A stretch of 64,000 bases of DNA from Mesostigma viride (Eukaryota; Streptophyta; Mesostigmatophyceae; Mesostigmatales; Mesostigmataceae): positions 4,600,091 through 4,664,090 of the forward strand of contig RPFO01000156.1 in the NCBI GenBank assembly GCA_009746045.1, given 5' to 3'. The position numbers and the translations under genes were made by a program. The notes under the pieces were generated by a model that searched no databases, had not been told where the DNA came from, and saw nothing but the letters and a program-made list of their open reading frames with translations. Shown piece by piece: positions 43,805 through 55,309 of the stretch. How positions within the stretch are numbered: the first letter of the stretch is position 1; each line of letters opens with the position of its first letter.

Positions 43805-44440
43805 CCGTGCTGACCGCCTGAAACAGACAAGGGACGTGAAAGTTATCCTGGGTCCCGAAGTACTGCCGCCGGACCGGCGGCCGGCGGCGGCGGTGCACAC
43901 CGAGGTCTCAGTGGACAGGACACGTGGCAGGCAGGGCCTGCACAGGCTTAGCCTGGACCATCACCTGACTAAGGTCCACGGAGGCTGAGGACACAACGGT
44001 CCTGTGGCTATTAAGTAGAGGCGAGTAGGCCAGTCGCGTGCTCTGCAAGGATGCGCATCCGTGCCGGCAGAGCTGTGACACGGAACTGGTGATAAATCTA
44101 GTCACGCCGGGAATCATGTCAGAGATCCTTGACCGCTGCCTGCAGCAAGGATGCAAGGCAGCGATAAGCAGAGCTCTGGCAAGGTAGCGGTGCACTGTGC
44201 TGAGCCGATGGGAGATGCCTTAGCGGCCGGCGATGGAATGAGGTAACATAAAGCTATGGCCTAAGGCAGGTCAAGGCAGTTCTTTGGCATACGCGCCGTG
44301 CATGGTCATGTCGCCCTGCATGCCGGCGAGCAAGCCAACGAGAGCGTTATACCTGGTGCAAGGGATTAAAGGTTGCAAGCCAAGCGACCTAGCTAGGTTC
44401 AGTCAACAGCGGAAAGACCAGGAGCTGACAGCTCACTGGG
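43805..44440. repeat. R1 dispersed repeat, right part
   Basis: Continues the R1 copy interrupted by FB2: CCGTGCTGACCGCCTGAAAC through TCAACAGCGGAAAGACCAGG, colinear with 13215-13845 at high identity. Confidence 0.75.
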
Positions 44441-44599
44441 CTGATAGTCGCTAAATGCCATGCAGTACGTTAGTGGCTAGGCCATACAGCGATACATCAC
44501 TGACACCGGCCACGCAAGGCCTATTATCTGAACCTAGTGTAGACATTCATGAATCGATCCTAAATGTCACCTGCCACGAGTGGAACGCAAGCTAGAAGG

Positions 44600-45110
44600 C
44601 CACCGAGCGCGACCGGCCGCCGGTCGCAGCTGCCGGGTTGATTCTGCGTCGCTTCCCCATGGACCTTCCAAGGGGAGGATGCCGAGTCTCTTGACCCTTA
44701 GCTGACTCTGGCACGCTCCTTACACGGCGGTCGTCCCGCATGGGGCTCACCGGCCCCTCATACGTGTGCATGGGGGCAAAGGTGACATCCCACTGCGAGG
44801 TTACCGTCTGCCCAGCTCGTGGGACAAGAAAGTTGGTTGGACCCCACCAGTGGCTCAGCTCACCTTTGACCGCCCCAGCCAGACTTGAGCAGGATCATTG
44901 GTGCGTTTCCTTTCGCATGCAGCGCAAGACTCTGCACTCCGTCCAGTGACCCCATGCGTGTGTTAAATTATGGTCGCTGGATGACGACCCGGCCTACCAT
45001 CCTGCGCAGCAGCTGCCATGCAGCAGGCTGCAGCGTCGCGACCTGTGGCCCACCTTCGAATCCGCCACAAGCAATCCCCCCAGAAGCCCGAAGTCCACTG
45101 GCGTCAATCG
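44600..45110 (+). pseudogene. Decayed LINE ORF1 relic
   Basis: Scattered matches to the ORF1 of 9425-9960: LILRRFPMD near 44640, QLTFDRPSQ near 44860, and RRDLWP-like plus HKQSPQKPEVHWRQS near 45030-45105. Stops in all frames. 44441-44599 and 45110-45370 show nothing recognisable. Confidence 0.5.
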
Positions 45111-45776
45111 TCAAGGCAGGACAGGGACCTGTGCACACACATGTGCATTGATATATAGTAATTGAGAATGATAAATTACGGAGGTGAGATTGGCATGCAA
45201 CATAAGGAAAACCCCCAAAAGAAGAACAACCCTGAAGAAATTAATAGTAATCTGACACGGACATCCAAGGATCACGCCACTGGCTGCACAAGGTACAACC
45301 AACTACATCACAAAACTACGACACACAGCAACATTGCTGCCGGCACACAATGTGATGCAGGCCTGGGAGGGATCTAGACTGCATGGGTCGCGACAAAGTC
45401 GGCCCGGGTGCGGCGGAATAACACATCAGCCACGGTGCGAGTGAGGGCGAGACTGTGACAGACACTGCCGCCAATTACGAGGACCACGTGCGGGCAGATC
45501 ACGGGGCGCCGTCTGACCCTCGAGGTCGAGGCGGTCTTCACGGCGCTGGCAGCACTCGTGGAAAAACTGACTCCGCCGTCTTGGGGCCCATGGCCCCGAA
45601 CTCCTCAAGGACAAAGGGGATGACCCGCCAGACCCGGTGGGGCCCCACATTGCCGTAGGAGGCAAACTTGTCGCGCTCAGCCACAGCGGAGCCCTGCAGC
45701 GCCGGCATCCGTCCACAGACGCCCGGAGGATGTGGCGACCGGAGAGCGGCCGAGCCACTGACGTGGAGACATCGAT

Positions 45777-47881
45777 TAAATTAAATTAAATTAAATTATA
45801 ACATGCCTCCGTGGGGAGGTCATGTAGCACATATTTCATGATGGATGGGGTGGAGGAAGCCGCGTGATCGAACTATCCTAACTCTATCTAGAAAAGCCTA
45901 ACTACACTACTCATCAAAACGCCTCCTCCGCTTGGGGGGAGGTGGCTTGCCCACAGGGTCGGGCGTGTGTGCCTTGACAATCTTCTTCCACCGCTCCTTG
46001 TCCTGCATGGCAGTCCAAAGACGGGAGAGAGAGTGGATGCGGTACTCAAACTGGGCTGGGACCACTAGGTCGTCCAGCAACATCTGGGTATAGGTCATGG
46101 CATGTTTCCCTACCTTTTTAGGAATGTTCTTGGGGCCAGGCCAGGTCAAAATGTGCCGCCCCGGTTGGCCGAGCCGCTGGGGACCGGCCAGACCAAGGGC
46201 GGTGTCGACCTGGCTGGTGCGAGCAAGATGTCCTACAAATGCTATCCTACGCTGTCTAATCTCGTCCGAAATACGCGGCATACCGTGATACAAAGACTCT
46301 AAGGACCTACGCTGAGAAAACCCGACATTCAGGACCTGTCGGAGCATCCGGGTTACCGTGCCGTCTAGCTTGGCTGCCAGTGTTGCCGTGAGTGTCCATG
46401 CCTCGGCGCCATACGTGAGCACCGTGAGGACGAGGACCTTGAAGAGCATGCGCTTGCGGTGCTCGTCCAGGCCCTTGGAGCGCCAGTAGGTGTTGAGCGA
46501 ACGGAGCTTGGCCCAGGAAAGGCCGATGCGGGTGTCCACATCGTCGGCAGTGTCCGGAAGCCAACTCCCCAACAGCTTGAAGCGGTCGCGGAGTGGGACC
46601 TCCGTCCCGTCTAGCAGGCGCGGCAGCGGTGGGCGACTGGAGGCCCCAATCACCATCGCCTCAGTTTTGACACTAATCTCCAACCCCACCGCCCTCGCCT
46701 CCAGGCCCAGACAGTCCAGCCAGGTCTGAATGTGCTCGGGGCGCGCGATGAGGGTGGTGTCGTCCGCGTAAATCAGGTCAGCCAGGCGGTAACCCGTGCT
46801 AACCCCGCCGTGCCCACGCTCGTTAAGGATGTCCAAGCCTGGCTCGAACCCCTTAAGAGCAGTAAAGCGCGCACGTGCCTGGCGCATGACGTGGTCCACG
46901 ACAATAATGAACAGGTATGGAGACAGGACACAACCTTGCCACACCCCGTGGTGAAGGGGGAATGGTGGGGTGGTGCCTTCCGCAGTCCGCACTACTGCCT
47001 GTGAGCCCTCATACAGTCGGCGAATGGCAGCAATAAACGCTGGTGGCACGCGGTCCAGAGCTAGGATGGCCCAAAGAGCCTCCCAGAGGACCGTGTCAAA
47101 GGCCTTGATATAGTCAACAAAAATGAGGACCAGCGGCAAACTGTCAGGGGGAAGGCGACGCACCTCCTCCATCAACCGGCGCGCGACAAACACAGCCATG
47201 ACAGTGTTACGACCACTACGGAAACCCATCTGAGACTCACCCAGGTGTGGGTCCAGCGCGGCGCGGAGCCTGTGCAGCATCATGCGCATGAAGACCTTCA
47301 GCGCGGCGCTCTGGAGGCAGACACCCCGGTAGTTACCGGGGTCAGCAGCAGAGCCCTTCTTGTACAGCATGACGCGGATGGCCGTCTGCCACTCAGCAGG
47401 CGGAGGCTCGTCAGAGAGCAGGACACGGTTGCAGAACGCCAGCAGAAGATCCCTAACCGCCAGATCAGGGGTCTTCAGCAGCTCAGCAGAAAGGTGGTCG
47501 GCCCCGACCGCCGCATCGTACCGCAGGCGAGCAAGGGCGCCGTCCAATTCCTCCAAAGTGAAGGGGTGGACGACGTCGTTGGTGGCAAGGCAGCCCTCCT
47601 TCAAGGCGGGGACTTGGTAGTCCGCGGCCGAGGAGGGGGGCGCTGGCGGCGGCGGGGGTCCGGCGACCCCGAGGCGGGCGGCCGTCTCGGGGTGAAGCGG
47701 CGGGGGGGGGGCGCGAGCCCCACCGGTCAAGGAAACATTGTGGGCCAACCAGCGGTCAAGGCTTACCGGCGCCGTGCCGTCCCCCGTGTGCTCCACCGGG
47801 GTGCGCTGCCGCCGGCCGCCGAGCCGGTCGAGGTGGTACCACATGTCCTTGCCCTGGTTGCGAGCCTGGCAGGCCTTGGCA
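45777..47881 (-). mobile_element. 5'-truncated APE-type LINE, 2105 bp
   Basis: Flanked by the 13-bp TSD TGGAGACATCGAT at 45764-45776 and 47882-47894. Minus strand: 5' truncation inside ORF2 at the AKACQ region, RT, stop at 45907, 3' UTR, hairpin (45801-45824), ATTAA-type tail at left. Closely related to the LINE at 26-31 kb. Confidence 0.93.
45907..47881 (-). CDS. LINE ORF2 RT domain, open but N-truncated
   Basis: Uninterrupted from the insertion junction to the stop, and without the frameshifts of the 26-31 kb copy. It contains YKKGSAADPGNYRGVCLQSA, FVDYIKAFDTV, GVWQGCVLSPYLF, LIYADDTTLIARPEH and the C-terminus KAHTPDPVGKPPPPKRRRRF. The frame runs on upstream across the TSD into the RLE-LINE relic, so a chimeric frame of 754 codons from ATG 48171 exists by chance. 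The endonuclease part is missing, so the copy is not autonomous. An active source element probably exists elsewhere in the genome. Confidence 0.85.
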
Positions 47882-48354
47882 TGGAGACATCGATGAGCGG
47901 GTGGCAACCCTGCCCCATCATAGTCAAGCACGGTAATGTCGGGGCGGTGGTTGGGTGAGTAGAGGGCGGCCCCATCCACGTCCTCGCACTTGATGGTGGA
48001 GTGGGGAAAGACCGACCGAACCATGGCACACACCACCCGGAGGAGAGCGGCATGGAGATAGAGGAACCAGTTCTGGTCCTGCTGGCCACCCATCAATGAT
48101 GCACGCGAGGTAGTGCGTCCCAGTGTGTATAGCGGTATCGAGAGCAAGCCCGCAGCTGCCGCAGGACGCACCCGCCGTTATGAGAGGTTGCGGGGCAAAC
48201 AGCTGGTGGCGGAGAGCGATGGCGTAAAGGGCCGGAACCAGCGTGAACAAAGGGCTCATGGGGAGGGCGCGCAGGAATGCAGCCCCCACGTCCCCTCAAG
48301 GGAAACGGAGGGAAGCCAAGCCCGCCCCTGATCGTTCAAGCTCGCATGCAGACC

Positions 48355-48420
48355 CATCCATGCTCCGTGACTCCCCAACGGGAGCACGAGTCTAATATTT
48401 TATTACATAATTAATTAATG
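48355..48420 (+). mobile_element. S2 3' end (hairpin and tail)
   Basis: TGCTCCGTGACTCCCCAACG, the S2 hairpin with stems CGTG/CACG and CTCCC/GGGAG and loop CAAC, followed by a degraded A/T tail. Confidence 0.75.
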
Positions 48421-48889
48421 CAGACCCATCTGGACAGTCGACACAGTGTAGTATACCCGCGTAGGTCTTTTGTTGTTTCTCATGAACGCAGGCAGGGAAG
48501 ACACTAGGACTGACGACAGTGGACACGCCGGGCGTGCCCCGGGGCACTGGCAGGCGACGGTGGACGGCCTGGGCGGGGCCGGCGGACGAGGTCGCAGGCC
48601 TGCTGGATCCCGAGGTAAGAATCCTGCACAGCCTGCACAAAGGGGAAGGGGGATGGGGTGACCAAGTCGGGAATGGCGGTGACGGCGCTGGGGACCAACC
48701 GGCGGGAGTTGTTTTCATAGCCGGGGGGCGCTATTTGTGTTCGTGGCAGGGTTACTTGGGCTCTGGCAAGGCGCATGATTCGCAATGCGTGGGCAGACGA
48801 TCCGGGTGGCTGAGCAAGGGCAAGGGCGAGTGGGTTGGAGTCGGCCAAATGAAGCCCAAAAGCTCCTTTTCCAGACCGCGTTTAGCTTT

Positions 48890-49080
48890 TGGGGTCGTAA
48901 TAGCCTGATTCGTGTCACATGCGTATAACTTTTTCAATTCTGCGTTTCAGCCGTACAACCCATTATACTGGCGGATGTATCATAGAAAGACTTATCGAAT
49001 GCAAGTACGTGATCTGCGTGACTAAATTTGGGGCTCTGACAGCAAAGTTCTGAGCTCCGTCGTCAGCCATGTCGTTCAAC
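48890..49080 (-). mobile_element. LINE-type 5' UTR fragment
   Basis: In reverse, starts CATGGCTGACGACGGAGCTC followed by AACTTT, then diverged UTR sequence. This matches the 5' ends near 5645 and 34485. It runs directly into the RLE-LINE relic, which suggests that family shares this 5' end. Confidence 0.55.
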
Positions 49081-49269
49081 CAGTTCCAGCTTTTCTTTTT
49101 TCTGAGTCACGTAGAACCGGTGAAAGAATATTAGCATAGATTTCACCAATCCGAGGGCGCCTCTCATGTGAGTTCTAAGCCTAGGTCGGTGGTCTCTGGA
49201 AGAATTGGCAGCCTTAGGGCACACACAATGCACAAATCTTTATTTCACCAATGCACAGTGGATGTTAGA

Positions 49270-49420
49270 CTCTCCCAGCAAGCCTGTGGCATGCCTCGTG
49301 TTAATCAAGGCAATGACAGAAGGCGGTGATCCCTGCCCCCTTCTTGCCATATACATGCATCAATCAGGGATGATACTCAAAAGTTTATAACCCGCAACTC
49401 TTCCAACGGAGCCGCATGAT
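49270..49420 (+). mobile_element. Diverged S2 element
   Basis: Landmarks in S2 order (CTGTGGCATGCCT, GATCCCTGCCCCCTTCTT, CAGGGAT, then ACTCTTCCAACGGAG) but heavily mutated. An old copy. Confidence 0.5.
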
Positions 49421-49963
49421 TGAGTGAATGCGTGTAATTCAAATTGCAGAGAAAGCAGGAATCCATGGCCATTGCATTCAAAAGCCATACAAGTCAGGAT
49501 ACATTACTTACAAGATAAACTACCTATGAAAACCAAATCAAATCACACGCCGGCAAATATTTGCAGTTATCCCCACAGCTGGGGCCGGTATACACACAAA
49601 TTTATCGAGGAGATCCAGCTACACCATGCCTATATTGTCGCCCTGGCACAGCAGACACCCAACAGTGTCAAAGCCTGGTACATCATCGTGGGTGCCCACC
49701 AGCATATATTTGCAGTGCTGGCACATGCACCCACCCACGGTAGGCCTTCATAATGAATTGTTTGCAAACCCGTATCAATGAAACATCCCGTCTACATATG
49801 TACGTTTTGATCGCATACCTATCATCTGCCCTAGACTAAAAAGGCATCCACACACAGTCCATTGAAGCGCTCTCTAGTCTTCCATGTACAGTGCCCCTCT
49901 CGGGAGGGGCCAGGTATCACTCCATCCTCGCGCCTTTCAAACAAGGGCGAAGTCAAGATATAG
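49421..49963. other. Intergenic, no feature seen
   Basis: No conserved frame or repeat match found. Lies downstream (3' side) of the PRR gene. Confidence 0.5.
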
Positions 49964-49968
49964 TTACA
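49964..49968 (-). terminator. TGTAA poly(A) signal candidate for PRR
   Basis: TGTAA on the minus strand, 107 nt beyond the PRR stop codon. TGTAA is the common chlorophyte polyadenylation signal. Confidence 0.45.
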
Positions 49969-50074
49969 AAGGCAAAAGTCATCGTCAACATGCGGTCACC
50001 CATCCCATCCAGTCGACCACCAAGGTTCCATCACGCACGTTCAGACCTCCTGTTCAGTCGCGGATTTCCCACTC

Positions 50075-53000
50075 TCAGTCGTGGATCTCTGCATCCTTGC
50101 GCACAAACTGGCCACGCACGCGCGGTCTTTGTTCTGCGAGCCGCTTCCGGCTCTGGTACCGCACCTTCTTGTCAAAACACCGCTCCTTGCGCTTCAGCAA
50201 AAACTTGCTCAGCGCCGCCTTGCGCTGCGCGATCAGGCTGCCTGCCGTGTCCAGGATCTGCGATGACATCAGCGCCGACGCCGTCGCCGCCGCGGTGCTG
50301 TCGCTGATGTCGTCGCAGCTTGTGCTGCCCAGGCCCGTCGCCGTGCCCGTGTTGTCGGAATCCGTGACCACGTGCGAGTGGGAGACGCCGGCATAGTGAT
50401 GGCTGCCGCTTGCCGTCCGCCCGATCTCGTGGCCATGGCCGTACATGGACCCCTCCGAGTGGTCCGGCCTAACCGCCCCTGGCTTCCCAAACCCACCCGG
50501 GACGCGGCCTGGCTTGTGGAGGTCCCCCTCCAGGGCATGCACGGCTCCGATGCGGGTGGCCCCCGCCCACTTGAGGAACCCGTTGGGCTGCGGCTGCTGG
50601 CGCACCCGGGCCAGCGAGATGTCCGTCTCCCCGTCCGACGAGCTGCTGCCTGCGAGCGCCGACCGCGTGATGCCTGACGAAGACACCGACACACTCGGGC
50701 CGTCCCTGCCAGGGTGGTCCTGGGGGTACCCGACGGCTGCCTGAAACCCTCCGGCGCGACCGCCGCCGCCCGACGGCGACATCATCGGCGACGCCTCGCC
50801 CATCACGGGGTGGAGTGGTGTCCTGATCATGCTCCCATCCTTCCCCATTGCGCACGCATCTGGCCCCCCGGCCCCGTTCTGTGGCGCCACGGCCGGCTGT
50901 GGTTGGTAGGGGCCCATACCCGGGCCCCCCGCCATGTACCCACCAGGGTGGGCCTGCACCATGCTGCCGCCAGGGTGGCCGTACACGCCATACATGTGGC
51001 CCCCGTGCGAGGCGCCAGGTGGTGGCGACAGGGGGGGCCAGCCCACCGGGGACGAGAGAGGCGAGCGGCGGTAGTCAAACCCAGCGGCCGCGCGGGGGTC
51101 GCTGGCATCCGAGGGGCGGGCCGCGCGGATGGCGACTTGGTGGCGGCCGTCCCAGTGACCCCCAGAAAACGAGCGCACAGAGTCCTGCTGGGGCGCTGAC
51201 CCTGTCGGTCCCTTGTTATCACCACCAGCATTATGGCTCGCGGCCTGGGCACGGCCGCGGGAGCTAGCGGCGCCGTCGTCGCTGGCGCGACGGTGGCTGC
51301 TGCCCCCGCTCTCAATCCTAGGGGAAGACGCTGCGGCCGCCGCCGCCGCCGCCCTCGCTTTATAACCGCCATCCGGCACCGCCGCCATCTCCTCGACGGC
51401 CTCCTTGTCGACCACACCCGGGGACCCATCACGGTTTCCGGCCGAGCTGTGCCCGCTGCCACTCCCTCGGTCCTCGTCCTCCCTGACAGCCGCGCCCGAG
51501 GGGCCATGGGCACACTCGGCCACGCCGGCCCTACTGGCACCCGCAGCCGCACCCAACCCGCTGCTCCTGGCCGCACGCCCCTGAGCAGCCCTCCCGGGGC
51601 CCTCGTGTGAGTCATTGCTGTCAGCGCATTCTGTCCGCATCGACCCGCCCGCGGCACCATGCTCGACGCTCGTCCTGCGGGCGCTGCCAGAACGAAACGC
51701 GCTGCAAGCCCCGTGGCCGATGCCATCACCCGCCCCGCTGCAAGCATTAGCGTCGGCGACGGGGCTCGAGAAGATGCTACGGAAGCCCTTGTCCCCACAT
51801 GCCTCCCCGCCACCAAACCCAGTCGCGACCGGCCCTTCCTTGCCTTGGTCGGACCACTTGGTCAGGTGGGGGCTGACGGCGCCCCAGGGGCCCACGGCCC
51901 CACTTACACCCTGGGAGGGGACTACGGCGATCGGCCGCACCTGGCGCCCGCCGCCGATAATGCTGCAGCCCGCGGGGCCATAGCGCGAGAAGGCGGACCG
52001 GGTCTCGCTGTGGCCCAGGGACGCGGGGGCACCCTGGCCAGGGTGTACCCCGCTCGCGTTGGGCGACGTGGCAGCGCCAGTGGCCCGCCACCCCTCGCCA
52101 CTGCTGCAAGCATAAGGGAACGTCCACGTGTTAACGATGCCGGCATTCCTTGGGGCACTTGAGGGCAGGCCGCCGCCGCTGCTGGCACCCAGACGCTTAG
52201 AGGAGCGGGCCCCCATCCGCCTTTCTTGCTCCTGCTTGTCCTCCTCATCCTCCTCCCCTTGGTGGAGTGACGTTGTCTCATCGGCAGAGTCCTGGCTTTG
52301 GTGATGCGCTGGCGACCGCCACGCGCCCTTGGAACCTGACGTCCCATCGGCTGCAACCACTGTGTTGTCGACGGCTCCGCTCCCGCTGCCTTCATCCGAA
52401 CGAGAGGGCGACAAAAGGTGGTGGGGCGCGCGCACAACCGTGTGCCGGCGCGCAGAATAATCCTTCCTCCCCGCCAGTGCCGCCAAGGCCTCCGCCGCAC
52501 CCCGTGCACTGTCACTGTCCGGCTCATCCCCCTCTCCAGCCTCCCCGCCCCCTTCCTCCCGCCCCTCACTCGCGAGCCGACGAGACGTGCCCGCCCCCTC
52601 GCCCTTGCTCGTGCGCGCCTGCTTGCGCACGGTCTGCGCATCCTCTGCAGCGCCGTGCTTGCGGCCGTCAAACATCCCGCGGGCTGACTTGGTCCGCTCC
52701 GTATCCCCCGCGCGCCGGCCCCCCTCCTCCGCCTCCAAGCCCCCGCTATCGCGCCGACCCTGCTTGCGGACGTCGATCCTCGTACCACCCTTCACGCCGC
52801 CTTCTTCCGACGCCCCGACGGCATCAAGCACGTCCAAGGAAGGGGCTGCGCCGAGGCTCGTCCTGCCGGCCCTGGGGCGGATCGGCAACGTCTCTGCTGC
52901 CGCGGCCGCCCTACCCGCATCCATGGGCTTGCCACCAAGGGTCCCTGCCTTCCGCCCCTGCTGCGCCCCACACTCGCCGGCGGCAGTGTCGGCTTCAGCG

Positions 53001-55097
53001 TGGTCCACCACGATGTCCGCATCCGAGGACATGCCAGGGGCACCCCCGGGGCCGCTCCCCCCTGAGCTTTGATGATGGTCCCCCCCCTCGTTGTTGTCGC
53101 TGCTGTTGTTGTGGTTGTCCCTGTTGTTGTGGTGGTGGTTGTCGCTGCCCTCATACCCAGCCCTTGTGTCCCTGTCACCTGGGTGGGGCCCTGGAGAGGC
53201 TTCGTCTGCACCCATCATTTCCCCCCCATTCTCCGTGAGCGCACCACGAGCCGTCATGGCGGCGGTGTCACGTGATGCCTCGTCCCCTTGTGCGGTCGTA
53301 CTCGTGCGTGGCGGCGGGTCGGACGCTGGGTCAGCGTGCCCCTGCGATAACGCAAACCTGCGCCACGCGTGCTGCCACAGGTTGTTCAGCTCGTTCTTGC
53401 GCACAGGCTTGAGCAGGTAATCGGCCGCGCCCAGGCGTAGGTACTCGAGCACCACCGCGCTGCCCTCTTGATCCGACATGACTGCAAGGTGATTGTTGGG
53501 ATGGTTGTGGTTGTGGTTGTGGTGGCAATTTTTGCAGTGCAACGATGGCCAGGGAGCCGAGTTGTTAGGCAGATATACAGGGAAAAAGAGTAGGGCAGTG
53601 GTCTGAGCGGAAACATAAGAGGACGAGCAGGAAGGGGAGGGAAAGAAGAGGACACTAGCATGTAGGATACAAAGCTGCAGGGGCTAACACAAGAGAGATG
53701 CTTAGAAGGCAGCATTGTTCACATGATTGATTAGTCAGACACAATCCAGTGAGGGGCTCAATATGCCCTGGAAAGAATGTTTACAGAAACATTAAGACCC
53801 CCACCCCCACCCCCACCCCCACCCCCACCCCCAACCCCCACCCCCACCCCCACCCCCACCCCCACCCCCACCCCCACCCCCACCCCACCCCCACCCCCAC
53901 CCCCACCCCACCCCCACCCCACCCCTCTTGGACCACCCTGTGGCATTATTCTTCAACAGATATGCACTACCACTTCAGGTCTGCTAGCGCGCCAACCTGC
54001 GTCAAGAAAACCTACTGCCCCTCACCCACATTCCACCCCACCCCACCCACAAACAATGCACATGTCCCAGGAAGACTACCGACCCAACCAGACAAGAGTC
54101 CCGCCCATGCAAGAAGCATGCCCCAGGCGCACTAGACCCAGAACACAGGAGCAGATCAAGAAGGCAAAACTCTGCCGGTTGTGGCGCCATGCAGGGCATG
54201 AGCAGCTCGGGATGGGTCACAGAGTCATAATAGCGAATGCCAGGTATGAGACAAGCTGCCATACGCACTACATCGACAAGAAACCTCAGTGCAGGCATGG
54301 GATCTGCGACCACAGAATTTCCGTTATGGGAAATCTTTCTTGGCGCGAAGCCACACACAGGAAAGCCGCAGCCGACTTTGTGCCGCGTGTCTAACGGGTG
54401 GGCGGCCTACGGCCCTGATGAATCAGTGCCAAAAACATAGCCCGAATTTTACATGCCAGAAATTCATTGACGTTCAGGGTGGGGGGTAACTGCGCCCTTT
54501 TATTAGCAACTTGCACCGAGGTACGCATACCAAACTTCCCAGGAAACGCCGGTGAACTGCTGGACTGGATCGCATCGACGTGTGAGGGTGTCAAATAGCA
54601 CAAGCATCTTACAGCGCACGCGACCAAGATTCCCGGGAGGTACCACGTACCCACAACAGGAGGAAATAAGCGGTTTGCTCTGCATCGTTGTAGCAGCTTC
54701 AGGCAGCCGCTGTCTGCAGCGTCTGCGAGGACCACGTCGTAATCCTGCGGGCGCGCGTCGACAAGCTCGATGGTCGCATCCCCGCTTGTGCATGCGGCCA
54801 CTGTAATAACCAAACATTCGGGCGCACAAAATTATACCAACAGAACAGTCAGTCCCGCATTCGAAATCATCAATCATACTAATCTGAAGGCACCTCTCGA
54901 CGGAGATGCGCCTGCATGCGAGAGGAAACGTGCAGATCTTCAGGGAAAAAGGATTGTTGATCCAACGCACCATCATACCGGCACTCGCGCAGAAGGGACG
55001 CGACCACACCGGAGTTCTCCCCACCCTCCACAAGTAAAACACGAGCGGCCTTCCCGCCTTCCATCGCCCAATCAAGACCTTGTTGTCGTTCACCCAT
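50075..55097 (-). CDS. PRR: Pseudo-response regulator (circadian clock type), three exons
   Basis: Exons 55097-54971, 54800-54651 and 53481-50075 use GT-AG sites (GTGCGT/TTACAG, GTACGT/TTGCAG) and sum to 3684 nt, 1227 aa. Residues about 15-135 form a receiver domain: [20 protein letters not shown] (exon 1), [19 protein letters not shown] (exon 2), [20 protein letters not shown] then [20 protein letters not shown] (exon 3). The acidic pocket is degraded (EGGE), but the conserved Lys of LLKP is present and the phosphoacceptor-equivalent position appears to be Asp (VLAD). A ~1000-residue low-complexity linker (Gly/Ser/Ala, His/Asn runs) follows, then a CCT domain ([40 protein letters not shown]) near the C-terminus. 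Plant PRR/TOC1 proteins are nuclear repressors in the circadian clock; this role is inferred from the domains. It is longer than typical plant PRRs (about 400-730 aa). Start alternative: Met12. Confidence 0.88.
53788..53933. repeat. (CCCCCA)n hexanucleotide array in PRR intron 2
   Basis: About 24 repeats of CCCCCA with occasional CCCCA. On the PRR coding strand it reads (TGGGGG)n, so the intron RNA would carry dense G-tracts. Confidence 0.95.
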
Positions 55098-55309
55098 TGT
55101 TCCGTGCTCGATGGCTCGCTATGCACGATCTGGCCCTTGTCTTGTGCTCCTGGTACAAGCGATCTCGGCGTTGCGGTGGATACTTTCGAGTGATTTTTTC
55201 GGACGATTTCGACGCTTCTTGGCCGCTCGTCGGGAGCTTTGTCAGTGAGCTTCCGAAATCGTGAGGCCGACGATCAGCATCTGTACGGACAGAATCAAAC
55301 CGGACCAAC

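Larger units (their letters stand above)
45377..48880 (-). pseudogene. RLE-type LINE C-terminal region, split by a younger LINE
   Basis: Minus-strand order from the right: PDLVTPSPFPFVQAVQDSYLG (near 48640); an S2 scrap at 48355-48420; a zinc-knuckle-like CGSCGLALDTAIHTGTHYLAC (CCHC pattern, near 48140); NHRPDITVLDYDG (near 47940); then the 45777-47881 insert; then, on its far side, LIDVSTSVARPLSG, VLEEFGAMGP with FFHECC, and ALTRTVADVLFRRTRADF before a stop near 45377. CCHC followed by RPD...(I)DV is the arrangement of the restriction-like endonuclease of R2/NeSL/Dualen-type LINEs. Frameshifts and insertions make it inactive. Confidence 0.6.

Noticed and set aside
50372-53420. Many plus-strand frames of 100-320 codons opposite PRR
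   Set aside because: Antisense shadows of the GC-rich low-complexity PRR linker; no independent motifs.
53758-53946. Gly/Val-rich minus-strand frame
   Set aside because: Translation of the (TGGGGG)n array within PRR intron 2.
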